64,000 bases of DNA from positions 1 through 64,000 of the forward strand of contig JBIKXS010000010.1 of the NCBI GenBank assembly GCA_044355655.1, given 5' to 3'. Below, in pieces: positions 23,730 to 32,512 of this stretch. Both the position numbers and the translations under genes were made by a program. The stretch comes from UBA3064 sp023258775. Lineage in GTDB: Bacteria > Pseudomonadota > Gammaproteobacteria > Burkholderiales > Burkholderiaceae_E. A model generated the notes under the pieces. It searched no databases, had not been told where the DNA came from, and saw only the letters and a list, made by a program, of their open reading frames with translations. Positions within the stretch are counted from its first letter, which is position 1. The number at the start of each line of letters is the position of its first letter.

Positions 23730-25052
23730 ATGAATGCACCCACAGATTTAAAGAAACCAGCGTATTGGATGCCCTTTACCAACACCCGCCAATACGCGCA
23801 AGCGCCCAAACAGGTTGTTCGGGCAGAAGGTATGTACTTCGTCACCGAAGATGGGCGCAAGGTCATCGATGGACTTGCAACCCTGTGGTGCACCAATGCG
23901 GGTCATTGTCATCCGCGCATTGTAGAGGCCATGCGCGCGCAGATCGGCGAGCTGGATTTCTGTTCCTCGTTTTCGATGGGCCACCCGAAGGCCTTTATGG
24001 CGGCTGAGCGTATTGCAGAAATTGCGCCTGAGGGCATGACCCAGGTGTTTTTCACTAACTCAGGTTCAGAGGCTGTGGATACTGCCCTGAAGATCGCGCT
24101 TGCCTACCACCGTGTAAATGGCCAGGCAACCCGGACCCGTTTTGTGGGCCGTGAACGGGGCTACCATGGTGTGAACTTTGGGGGTCTATCGGTTTCTGGG
24201 ATTGGCAATAATCGAAAGGCCTTTGCTGCAGGCCTCTTGCCCCAGGTTGATCATTTGCGCCACACCGTGTTGAAAGAAAATGCGTTTAGCCGGGGCATGC
24301 CGGCGCAGGGTGCGTCGCTCGCTGATGAACTTGAAGAGCGCATAGTGTACAGACATGGCGCTGAGAATATCGCCGCTGTCATCGTCGAACCGGTGAGTGG
24401 GGCAGGTGGCGTCTTGGTGCCGCCTCAGGGTTATCTGCAGCGTCTGCGTGAGCTAACTCGAAAATACGGGATCTTATTGATTTTTGACGAGGTGATTACA
24501 GGTTTTGGACGCATGGGTACGCCTTTTGCCAGTCAATACTTCGGGGTCACGCCCGATTTGATTACTTTTGCAAAAGGGGTCACCTCGGCAGCCGTACCGC
24601 TCGGTGGTGTGTTGGTCTCGAGCGCGATTTACGACGCGTTCCGCGAAAAGTCAGCACCTGGTATCGAGTTATTCCACGGCTATACCTACTCGGGTCATCC
24701 TCTGGCAAGCGCTGCTGCATGTGCTGCGATTGATCTATATCAGCACGGGGGTCTAATTGCTAATGCAGCCAAACTAGCACCAACATTGGAGGCGGGTCTT
24801 CATGGCCTTAAGGATAAGCCTCATGTGATTGATGTGCGCAATCTGCAATTTATCGGCGCCATCGAACTTGCTGCTCGAGAAGGCGCGCCTGGCGCTCGTG
24901 CGACCGAGGTCTACAGCCGTTGCTGGGAAAAGGGCGTTTTTGTGCGACCCATCGGGGACTCGATTGCGGTCTGCCCGCCACTCATTGCCGAGGAGACCCA
25001 TCTGAAGACGATTTTTGAAGTACTTGATGAGGTTCTTTCTGATCTGAACTGA
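23730..25052 (+). CDS. Omega-amino acid--pyruvate aminotransferase (class III)
   Basis: This 440-residue PLP enzyme is a class III aminotransferase. It shows PYW-type N-terminus (PAYWMPFTNTRQY), TNSGSEAVDTALKIA, ERGYHGVNFGG and the long signature ending IFDEVITGFGRMG, followed by TFAKGVTSAAVPLGGV with the Schiff-base lysine. The family prefers beta-alanine or other omega-amino acids with pyruvate as acceptor. The ATG at 23730 has CCGGAG ten nt upstream; the in-frame ATG at 23721 is too close to it. It is 27 nt upstream of dnaE, on the same strand, which is probably only a shared orientation. Confidence 0.92.
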   Translation: MNAPTDLKKPAYWMPFTNTRQYAQAPKQVVRAEGMYFVTEDGRKVIDGLATLWCTNAGHCHPRIVEAMRAQIGELDFCSSFSMGHPKAFMAAERIAEIAPEGMTQVFFTNSGSEAVDTALKIALAYHRVNGQATRTRFVGRERGYHGVNFGGLSVSGIGNNRKAFAAGLLPQVDHLRHTVLKENAFSRGMPAQGASLADELEERIVYRHGAENIAAVIVEPVSGAGGVLVPPQGYLQRLRELTRKYGILLIFDEVITGFGRMGTPFASQYFGVTPDLITFAKGVTSAAVPLGGVLVSSAIYDAFREKSAPGIELFHGYTYSGHPLASAAACAAIDLYQHGGLIANAAKLAPTLEAGLHGLKDKPHVIDVRNLQFIGAIELAAREGAPGARATEVYSRCWEKGVFVRPIGDSIAVCPPLIAEETHLKTIFEVLDEVLSDLN

Positions 25053-25079
25053 GTCTTGAAGCCGGGGTAAAATTCGCAT

Positions 25080-28000
25080 ATGGATGCACCCGGTTTCGTT
25101 CATCTTCGGGTTCACACCGAATACTCGATCAGCGACTCGATCGTTCGTATCGACGCGTTGGTGGAGGCTGCGCTTGCCGATCACCAACCAGCGGTCGCAG
25201 TTACCGACCTTGCCAATTTGTTTGGCTGGGTCAAGTTTTACAAAGCGGCAAGAGCAAAGGGTATTCAGCCGATTTGCGGTGCGGATTTGTGGATTAGCAA
25301 CGAGACTGACCGAGAACGGCCCTTTCGCCTATTGGTGCTGGTTGAAAATCAGCAGGGTTATTTGTCACTTTGCCGTCTGCTTTCGCGCGCATGGCTCGAA
25401 AACGAGCATCGAGGCCGCGGAGAAATCAAGAAATCTTGGTTTGCCGAACGCGACGGGCAGGGGCAACGCTACAGTCATGGTTTGATTGCCCTATCGGGCG
25501 GTGTCGAAGGCGAAATCGGTCAAGCCTTGCTTGCGGGTCGGAGTCAGCAGGCCAAGGAACTGGCGAAATCCTGGGCGACACTTTTTGACGAAAATAGTTT
25601 TTTCCTTGAAGTCTGGCGACGCGACGATGACGCTGATGAGAAGTTCGTCCGCGACAGTGCCCACTTAGCGCTAGCCCTTGACTTGCCTTTGGTGGCAACG
25701 CATCCAGTGCAATTTATTGAACGCGATGCTTACAGGGCCCACGAGGCAAGGGTTTGTATCGCAGAAGGTGAAATGCTTGCCAATCCACGCAGGCCGCGTC
25801 ACTTCAGCGAATCGCAATACTTTTTAACGCAGTCGGAGATGCAGCAGCGTTTCGCTGATTTACCCGCTGCACTTGCGAATGCGGTGACGATTGCTCAGCG
25901 TTGCTGCTTCAACATGACGCTCGGCAAGGCTTATCTGCCCGACTTTCCAACACCAAGCGGCTATACGATCGACGATTTCATGCGCGAGCAGGCCGCTCAC
26001 GGCCTAGAGGATCGTCTAAAGCAATGTTTTCCCGACGAAGGCGAGCGCAATACCCATCGCCCCTCATATCAGGAGCGATTGCTTTATGAATGTGACACCA
26101 TTGTTCAAATGGGTTTTTCTGGTTATTTCTTAATCGTTGCAGATTTTATTAATTGGGCTAAAGCTCATCAGGTTCCTGTTGGACCTGGGCGCGGTTCGGG
26201 TGCGGGCTCACTGGTCGCTTTTGCGCTTGGTATCACTGATTTGGATCCGATTCCTTATGCCTTACTTTTTGAACGTTTTCTGAATCCCGAACGGGTGTCG
26301 ATGCCTGATTTTGATATTGATTTTTGTCAGGACAAACGTTCATTGGTGATCGATTATGTGCGCAAACGCTACGGCAGTGATGCTGTTTCTCAGATCGCAA
26401 CCTTTGGCACCATGGCATCGAAGGCGGTGATCAGAGACGTCGGGCGAGTCCTGGATATTGGCTACACTTTTTGTGACCAATTATCAAAACTAATACCAGT
26501 CGTTCAGAATAAGCCCTTATCGCTTGCAAGGGCTAAAGAGGCCGAACCGCTACTTAAACAGCGCGAGCAGGAAGAAGATGAGGTACGTGAAATTCTCGCG
26601 CTTGCCGAGCCTCTCGAAGACATCACCCGCAATGTTGGTATGCATGCAGGCGGCGTTTTGATCGCACCAGGCCATCTTACTGACTTCTGTCCCCTATACC
26701 GTCAGCCCGGCGATGAATCCGCAGTAATCAGTCAATTCGACAAGGATGATGTTGAAGCGGTTGGTTTGGTGAAGTTTGACTTTTTGGGTCTGCGCAACCT
26801 CACCATTATTGAAACCGCTATCGAATACATCAGGCGGCGTCATCCTGAATTTCAACTCGAGCAGGCGACTAAGGGCTTTAGCGATCCACAAGCTTATCAA
26901 GTACTCAAGCAAGCCAACACCACAGCGATTTTCCAATTGGAAAGCGAAGGGATGAAGAAACTTTTGAAAAAGCTTGAACCCGATCGATTTGAGGACATCA
27001 TTGCGGTCTTAGCGCTTTATCGCCCTGGCCCTTTAGGTTCTGGCATGGTCGATGACTTTATCTTGCGAAAAAAAGGTGTTCAAAGCATTGATTATTTTCA
27101 TCCCGATTTAAAAGCCTGTCTTGAACCCACTTACGGGGTGATTGTTTATCAAGAGCAGGTCATGCAGATTGCACAAATTATCGGCGGTTACACCTTAGGC
27201 GGCGCTGACCTTTTGCGCCGCGCGATGGGAAAGAAAAAGCCCGAAGAGATGGCGCAGCACCGCGATATATTTGTTAAAGGTGCCATCACCAAGGGCTATG
27301 CACTGGAACTCGCCAATAAGCTTTTTGATTTGATGGCAATGTTTGCCGAGTACGGTTTTAATAAATCGCACACTGCTGCTTATGCGGTTGTCACTTATCA
27401 GACGGCTTGGCTAAAGGCTCACTATCCTGCCGAGTTCATGGCAGCCACGCTTTCTTCCGATATGGACGATACCGATAAGGTTCAATTATTTGTATCTGAT
27501 ACAAAGCATAACGGTGTTCAATTGCTTGCCCCTGACGTCCATGCATCGGCATGGCGTTTTGAGCCTGTGTATGAGGCGGGAAAGGCTGCGATTCGCTATG
27601 GACTTGGCGCGGTAAAGGGTGCAGGTGAGGCAGCAGTCAAGCATTTGCTTGCGGCGCGCAGCCAGGGTCGCTTTAAGCATTTATTCGATTTATGCAAGCG
27701 GGTAGACAGGCGTATTGTGAATCGTCGCACACTCGAAGCCATGATCCGTGCCGGAGCGCTTGATGAGATTGAACATGATCGCGCTCGCGCGCTTGCCTCA
27801 GTAGGTCTGGCGATGGATGAGGCCGAAAAATCACTGGCAAGCCTCGGGCAAGAAAGCCTGTTCGGCGAGGTCTTTGGGCAGGACGCCGATGCAGACACCG
27901 AGTCTCACTACCTTAAGGTACCTGCATGGAGCGAACGGCAAAGGCTTCAGGAAGAGAAGCTGGCACTGGGTTTCTTTTTATCGGGTCACCTGTTTCATGC

Positions 28001-28568
28001 CTATGCCAGCGAAGTGCGTCGCTTCGCAAGACTGCCGCTTGCCCAGATAAGTCCCGCCCCACAGGGTCAATGGCTTGCGGGCGTGGTCACGGCCCTGCGC
28101 ACCCAAATGACAAGGCGTGGCAAGATGCTTTTTGTCACGCTTGACGATGCAAGTGCCACACTTGAAGCAGCAGTCTTCGCTGAGTCAATTGATAAGCACC
28201 GCCAGCTCTTGAAAATTGATGACTTGCTTATTGCCTATGGGAAAGTGAGTCGTGATGATTACAGTGGTGGTCAGCGTCTTGTTGTCGAGCGCATGCTTGA
28301 TTTGTCAAGCGCCAGGGCCGAATTTGCACGGTCTGTGCGGGTGGAGCTCAATGGCCAGGCCGACGCGATTCGTTTGAAAAAAGCGCTTACACTTTTTAGT
28401 GCACCCGAAGGCCAGCAAGGTTGCTCGGTGGTCATTCGGTATCACAACGATAACGCAAGCTGTGAACTGAAGCTGCCGCCGCAGTGCAAAGTCCGTCCTG
28501 ATGATGCTTTGCTTGCCTTGATTCAGAGCGAGTTCAAAGGTAGTCAGGCCGAAGTGGTCTATCACTGA
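25080..28568 (+). CDS. dnaE: DNA polymerase III alpha subunit
   Basis: The 1162-residue replicative polymerase has the usual length. The PHP domain starts at residue 1 (VHLRVHTEYSISDS). The polymerase core has GPGRGSGAGSLVAFALGITDLDP (around 365) and the catalytic PDFDIDFCQDKR (around 418), followed by YGFNKSHTAAYAVV. The helix-hairpin-helix region and the OB fold (LAGVVTALRTQMTRRGKMLFVTLDD) are near the C-terminus. The PHP motif keeps the replicative-type layout and not that of the error-prone DnaE2 (ImuC). It is followed 7 nt later by msbA. Confidence 0.97.
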   Translation: MDAPGFVHLRVHTEYSISDSIVRIDALVEAALADHQPAVAVTDLANLFGWVKFYKAARAKGIQPICGADLWISNETDRERPFRLLVLVENQQGYLSLCRLLSRAWLENEHRGRGEIKKSWFAERDGQGQRYSHGLIALSGGVEGEIGQALLAGRSQQAKELAKSWATLFDENSFFLEVWRRDDDADEKFVRDSAHLALALDLPLVATHPVQFIERDAYRAHEARVCIAEGEMLANPRRPRHFSESQYFLTQSEMQQRFADLPAALANAVTIAQRCCFNMTLGKAYLPDFPTPSGYTIDDFMREQAAHGLEDRLKQCFPDEGERNTHRPSYQERLLYECDTIVQMGFSGYFLIVADFINWAKAHQVPVGPGRGSGAGSLVAFALGITDLDPIPYALLFERFLNPERVSMPDFDIDFCQDKRSLVIDYVRKRYGSDAVSQIATFGTMASKAVIRDVGRVLDIGYTFCDQLSKLIPVVQNKPLSLARAKEAEPLLKQREQEEDEVREILALAEPLEDITRNVGMHAGGVLIAPGHLTDFCPLYRQPGDESAVISQFDKDDVEAVGLVKFDFLGLRNLTIIETAIEYIRRRHPEFQLEQATKGFSDPQAYQVLKQANTTAIFQLESEGMKKLLKKLEPDRFEDIIAVLALYRPGPLGSGMVDDFILRKKGVQSIDYFHPDLKACLEPTYGVIVYQEQVMQIAQIIGGYTLGGADLLRRAMGKKKPEEMAQHRDIFVKGAITKGYALELANKLFDLMAMFAEYGFNKSHTAAYAVVTYQTAWLKAHYPAEFMAATLSSDMDDTDKVQLFVSDTKHNGVQLLAPDVHASAWRFEPVYEAGKAAIRYGLGAVKGAGEAAVKHLLAARSQGRFKHLFDLCKRVDRRIVNRRTLEAMIRAGALDEIEHDRARALASVGLAMDEAEKSLASLGQESLFGEVFGQDADADTESHYLKVPAWSERQRLQEEKLALGFFLSGHLFHAYASEVRRFARLPLAQISPAPQGQWLAGVVTALRTQMTRRGKMLFVTLDDASATLEAAVFAESIDKHRQLLKIDDLLIAYGKVSRDDYSGGQRLVVERMLDLSSARAEFARSVRVELNGQADAIRLKKALTLFSAPEGQQGCSVVIRYHNDNASCELKLPPQCKVRPDDALLALIQSEFKGSQAEVVYH

Positions 28569-28575
28569 AGGCCGG

Positions 28576-30363
28576 ATGATGATGAGTCAAGCGCCGGACG
28601 AAGCGCCCCGGCCCCTCGTTGCCTCGTCGCTTGCTTCTGGGGAAAGCGTCTGGCGAAGATTGCTGAGCTATCTTCGCCCCTACGCTTGGGTGTTGACCGC
28701 ATCAATGTTAGCCATGGCACTGGCCGGACTCGCTGAGCCTTTGCTACCAGCAATGCTCAAGGTTGGACTGGACAGGGGCTTTGGGCCCGGCGCTGATCTT
28801 GCCTTGTGGCAGGTACCTGCAGCGGTCATTGGCTTAATGCTCGTTAGGGGGCTTTGTGTGGTCGCTGCCTCAATCGGTATTGGCTGGGTGGAGTCACACG
28901 TACTGGCCGATTTACGCCGCGATATGTTTGAAACCTTATTACATTTACCTGCGCTGCGTTTTGATCAAAGCAGCAGTGGCCCCCTGATTTCCCGTTTTAC
29001 CCACGATGCAACGCAAGTGATGAGCGCCGGGGCACGAAGCCTTAGCATTCTTGTACGCGATTCAATCACGGTGCTCGGACTGTTGGGCTGGCTCTTTTGG
29101 CTTAATTGGTCCTTAACACTGATTATTCTTGCTATGGGGCCAGCCATTGCCCTCACCATGATAAGCATCAATCGCCGCCTTAGACGGCTAAGTGCTGATC
29201 ATTTGCGTGCAATGGGCGAACTTACGCAGCGTGTCGATGAAAGCATTGGCGCTCAACGTGTCATTAAGGTTGACGGTGGACATCGAATGGAGCGCGAGCG
29301 TTTCTTTGTGGTGACTAAAAGACTTCGCCAGGTGTCCAGACGTTTTTCCGCCATGGCTGCGCTCGGATCACCAGCAAATCAGGTGATTGCTGCGATTGCG
29401 GTTTCGGTGGTGATTGTGGTCGCGATGGAGCAATCAAGGCAACAAGCCTCCTCCGTGGGAAGTTTTGTATCTTTCGTCACCGCCTTATTGATGTTGCTTG
29501 CTCCATTAAGAAATCTATCGAACCTTGGGGGCCCTATCCAAACCACGCTCACCGCTTGCGAATCGGTCTTCGCCCTTATCGACGAGCCTCGAGAGGCCGA
29601 TAAGGGACAGCAGTCAGTTCAAAACTTGCGCGGTGACTTATGTTTTGATGGCATTACCTTAAGCTACCCGGGAGCCGCGGCCCCGGCGCTTCGGGCGTTA
29701 AGCCTTCGTGTGCACGAGGGCGAACACGTGGCCTTGGTTGGTCCTTCGGGTTCTGGAAAAACCAGTCTTGTCAATCTCATTCCAAGGCTGTATCACCCGC
29801 AAGCCGGAAAAATTTATATTGATAATATCGATATTACTGAGATATCGTTATCAATATTGCGAAGTCAGATTGCGATTGTCAGCCAAGATGTGAGGCTTTT
29901 TGATGACAGTATCGCGGCAAACGTTGCCTACGGTGCGCAACGCGGTGCGAGCAAAGCGGCAATTCGAGAGGCGCTTGCCCATGCTCAATTGCTTGAGTGG
30001 GTCGAAGCACAGGCAAAAGGGCTAGATAGTCTAGTTGGGGAAAACGGAGCACGCTTGTCGGGAGGGCAACGCCAACGTCTTGCAATAGCGCGTGCGATCT
30101 TGAAGAATGCGCCGATTCTAATTTTGGATGAAGCGACCTCGGCCCTGGATACTGAATCTGAACGTGCTGTTCAAACCGCTTTGGAATCACTTATGAAGGG
30201 TCGAACCACACTGACGATCGCGCATCGCTTATCGACTGTTATCCATGCTGATCGGATTGTCGTCATGCAAGCCGGACGGATTGTGGAGATCGGCAAGCAT
30301 GATGCACTGTTAGCACGCGATGGCCTTTATGCAAGACTTTGCCAAGGCGGCGAGCTGACATGA
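28576..30363 (+). CDS. msbA: Lipid A export ATP-binding/permease protein MsbA
   Basis: This 595-residue half-transporter has an N-terminal domain of six helices and a C-terminal ATPase. Walker A is LVGPSGSGKTSLVN, the Q-loop region contains IAIVSQDVRLFDDS, the signature is LSGGQRQRLAIARAI, Walker B is ILILDEATSALD and the H-loop is TIAHRLS. It should flip lipid A-core across the inner membrane. The start at 28576 is the first of three in-frame ATG/ATG codons after the dnaE stop. The following gene encodes an O-antigen ligase, so this is an envelope lipopolysaccharide unit. Confidence 0.94.
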   Translation: MMMSQAPDEAPRPLVASSLASGESVWRRLLSYLRPYAWVLTASMLAMALAGLAEPLLPAMLKVGLDRGFGPGADLALWQVPAAVIGLMLVRGLCVVAASIGIGWVESHVLADLRRDMFETLLHLPALRFDQSSSGPLISRFTHDATQVMSAGARSLSILVRDSITVLGLLGWLFWLNWSLTLIILAMGPAIALTMISINRRLRRLSADHLRAMGELTQRVDESIGAQRVIKVDGGHRMERERFFVVTKRLRQVSRRFSAMAALGSPANQVIAAIAVSVVIVVAMEQSRQQASSVGSFVSFVTALLMLLAPLRNLSNLGGPIQTTLTACESVFALIDEPREADKGQQSVQNLRGDLCFDGITLSYPGAAAPALRALSLRVHEGEHVALVGPSGSGKTSLVNLIPRLYHPQAGKIYIDNIDITEISLSILRSQIAIVSQDVRLFDDSIAANVAYGAQRGASKAAIREALAHAQLLEWVEAQAKGLDSLVGENGARLSGGQRQRLAIARAILKNAPILILDEATSALDTESERAVQTALESLMKGRTTLTIAHRLSTVIHADRIVVMQAGRIVEIGKHDALLARDGLYARLCQGGELT

Positions 30364-30406
30364 TGCAATATTTCGCGTCAATGCTGAGATTGAAGGAAGC
30401 CGCTCG

Positions 30407-31729
30407 ATGAATTTTGCACGTCGTGTTTGGGGCTCATGTTTGCTGATCACAGTCTGCATGGGCAGTTTCGGGATCGCTGGTCTCTCGCTCGGCTTCGGTG
30501 TCACCTTGCTGGTAAGTTTGGCCGCACTAGAGCCAGCGCTGGTTAAGCAGCGCTTATCGCGATTGCCTTTATTGCTCTCTGCAGGCCTTTTTCTGCTATG
30601 GGGACTTCTTACGCTGGCGTGGACAGAGGCCAGCTCGCTATTGACGCCACTATCTAACTGGTCACATTGGCTGATCCTGATACCTGCAGCTGGATTCATG
30701 ATGACAGATGATGTCCGTCATGGGATTTGGCGAGCTTTGGTTGCGGTCCAGTTAATCGTTGCGATTTGGTCGATTTATGTCGGGATCGACTGTGCTATCG
30801 ATTGGAATCCATACCCAGATGCGGGGGATTGCATGAATAAGCGCATACCCCATGGCAATACTCAGGCGAGCTGGATGCTCGGGTTTTCCTCCTTACTTGC
30901 GCTGATATGGCTCGAAGGTCGCTGGCGTTGGGCATGCGCATCTGTGCTTGCGCTTCCCTTGCTGCTGATGGGCGGTCTGACTGCTTTTATCTTGCTGGCA
31001 GCTGGTCTTGCGGTTGCGTTTATATGTTCAGTGCCGCTAAAGCCCTGGCGATTACAGGTCTTGATTGCTGCGGCAGCATTTGGAATCGTCGGCGTGATGT
31101 TCAACCCGATGCTTCAGGCAGATATTCATGCGCTTATTCAATCAAGTGAGCACAACCTGCTGCAAACAGTTCACTCGGAGGAGACTGGGAAACAGGGACC
31201 AAGGGCATCAACAGCAGGAAGCGGACAAGACTCTCAATCCAGTGCGGCTGAGCGTATGGCTTTTTGGCGAGCCTCCGCGTTGGCTATTCGGGATCGGCCC
31301 TTGATTGGTCATGGTATGGGCAGTTGGTCAGAGGTGTATCGCGGCTTTCATCCTCAGGTGCAGGGGCCTGCAAGCGGTGTAAATCCGCAAAGTAGTTACT
31401 TGCATATTGCAGTGGAGCAGGGATTAATCGGTTTATGTTTATTCTTAGGACTTTTGGCTGCGCTCTGGCAGGCTGCTCGTTGGCTGACAGGATTTGAAGC
31501 TGTCGCGTTTCGAATGCTGATCGTTAGCTTTTCGGTGGCGAGCCTGTTCTACAGCTGGACGCATGATGCCGGTGCTTCGCGGATGTTCCTGGTGCTAATG
31601 GTGCTTTGTCTGGCCGGTTTGCGCGCTCCTCAGCAGGCTTCAACGGGTCCTGTGCACCCAAAAGGCGAACCAAACCTTAACTCCCGCAGCCCGGCTCGCG
31701 AGCGCCGATCTAAGAAGGTCAAGCCTTGA
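30407..31729 (+). CDS. O-antigen ligase family protein (WaaL-like)
   Basis: The 440-residue protein has about ten to twelve membrane helices and the large periplasmic loop of the O-antigen ligase/polymerase family. The Wzy_C region is visible at about residues 295-345: RDRPLIGHGMGSWSEVYRGF, then VNPQSSYLHIAVEQGLIGLCLF, with the conserved histidine and arginine of the ligase fold. It would attach O-antigen to lipid A-core, which fits its place after msbA. The C-terminal ~35 residues are basic and likely cytoplasmic. It could also be a polymerase (Wzy); no glycosyltransferases are adjacent to decide. Confidence 0.85.
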   Translation: MNFARRVWGSCLLITVCMGSFGIAGLSLGFGVTLLVSLAALEPALVKQRLSRLPLLLSAGLFLLWGLLTLAWTEASSLLTPLSNWSHWLILIPAAGFMMTDDVRHGIWRALVAVQLIVAIWSIYVGIDCAIDWNPYPDAGDCMNKRIPHGNTQASWMLGFSSLLALIWLEGRWRWACASVLALPLLLMGGLTAFILLAAGLAVAFICSVPLKPWRLQVLIAAAAFGIVGVMFNPMLQADIHALIQSSEHNLLQTVHSEETGKQGPRASTAGSGQDSQSSAAERMAFWRASALAIRDRPLIGHGMGSWSEVYRGFHPQVQGPASGVNPQSSYLHIAVEQGLIGLCLFLGLLAALWQAARWLTGFEAVAFRMLIVSFSVASLFYSWTHDAGASRMFLVLMVLCLAGLRAPQQASTGPVHPKGEPNLNSRSPARERRSKKVKP

Positions 31730-31777
31730 TTCGAGATACATTTCCTCAGTTTTGCTATTTAATTTGGAGCATTTAAT

Positions 31778-32362
31778 ATGTCAGAACGTTACCCCTTGCC
31801 TGCAATTGAGTCATTGCCTGCCGATATCCGAGAAATGATGCTAAAAGTGCAGGAAAAATCGGGGTTTGTTCCCAATGTTTTTCTGAAACTTGCAAGACGT
31901 CCCGCAGAGTTTCGCGCTTTTTTTGCCTACCATGACGCCTTAATGCTCAAGGAAGGTAATTTGTCCAAAGCCGAGCGTGAAATGATCGTCGTGGCCACAA
32001 GTGCGGCGAACCAATGTCTTTATTGTGTGGTTGCCCATGGTGCCTTGTTGCGAATTTTTGAGAAAAAGCCACTGATTGCAGATCAGATCGCCATTAATCA
32101 TCGCAAGGCGGACATTACCCCGCGGCAGCGTGCGATTCTTGACTTTGCAATGAAGGTAGCCTTCGAATCCGACACGATTGAGGACCTTGACTTCGAAATG
32201 CTCCATGAGCATGGACTTACTGATGAAGATGCTTGGGATATTGGAGCGATTGCCGCTTTCTTTGCCCTAAGCAACCGGATGGCTAACTTGTCGGGGATGA
32301 TGCCTAACCATGAGTTTTACTTAATGGGACGTGTTCCCCGTGATAAGTCTGCGTCAAGATAA
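31778..32362 (+). CDS. Carboxymuconolactone decarboxylase/AhpD-like peroxidase-related protein
   Basis: This 194-residue protein has the AhpD core with the redox motif ANQCLYCVVAHGA at about residues 71-83, where the CxxC pair and the nearby histidine form the active site. It starts with LPAIESLPADIREMM, typical of the peroxidase-related subgroup (about 180-195 residues). It likely reduces peroxides with a thiol partner. It is 48 nt after the ligase gene on the same strand. Its TAA stop codon is immediately followed by a three-copy 33-nt tandem repeat. Confidence 0.9.
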   Translation: MSERYPLPAIESLPADIREMMLKVQEKSGFVPNVFLKLARRPAEFRAFFAYHDALMLKEGNLSKAEREMIVVATSAANQCLYCVVAHGALLRIFEKKPLIADQIAINHRKADITPRQRAILDFAMKVAFESDTIEDLDFEMLHEHGLTDEDAWDIGAIAAFFALSNRMANLSGMMPNHEFYLMGRVPRDKSASR

Positions 32363-32459
32363 GGCAACACGCGAAGCCGATGTCTTTCAAGATGAGGCAA
32401 CACGCGAAGCCGATGTCTTTCAAAATAAGGCAACACGCGAAGCCGATGTCTTTCAAGAT
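32361..32459 (+). repeat. 33-nt tandem repeat, three copies, starting at a stop codon
   Basis: Three consecutive 33-nt units (32361-32393, 32394-32426, 32427-32459) differ at only a few positions. The core reads GGCAACACGCGAAGCCGATG. The first unit begins inside the TAA stop codon of the AhpD-like gene. The plus frame starting with GTG at 32331 reads through all three units as an 11-residue repeat (ATREADVFQ plus two residues) and ends at 32516, four bases inside the end of the convergent rng gene. That frame overlaps the upstream gene and has no ribosome binding site, so it is not called as a gene. Confidence 0.95.
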
Positions 32460-32512
32460 ACGGGTCAGTTGCCAAGTGAACCAAAGCGAAAGAAAGCGCC
32501 CGCCTGGCCTGT

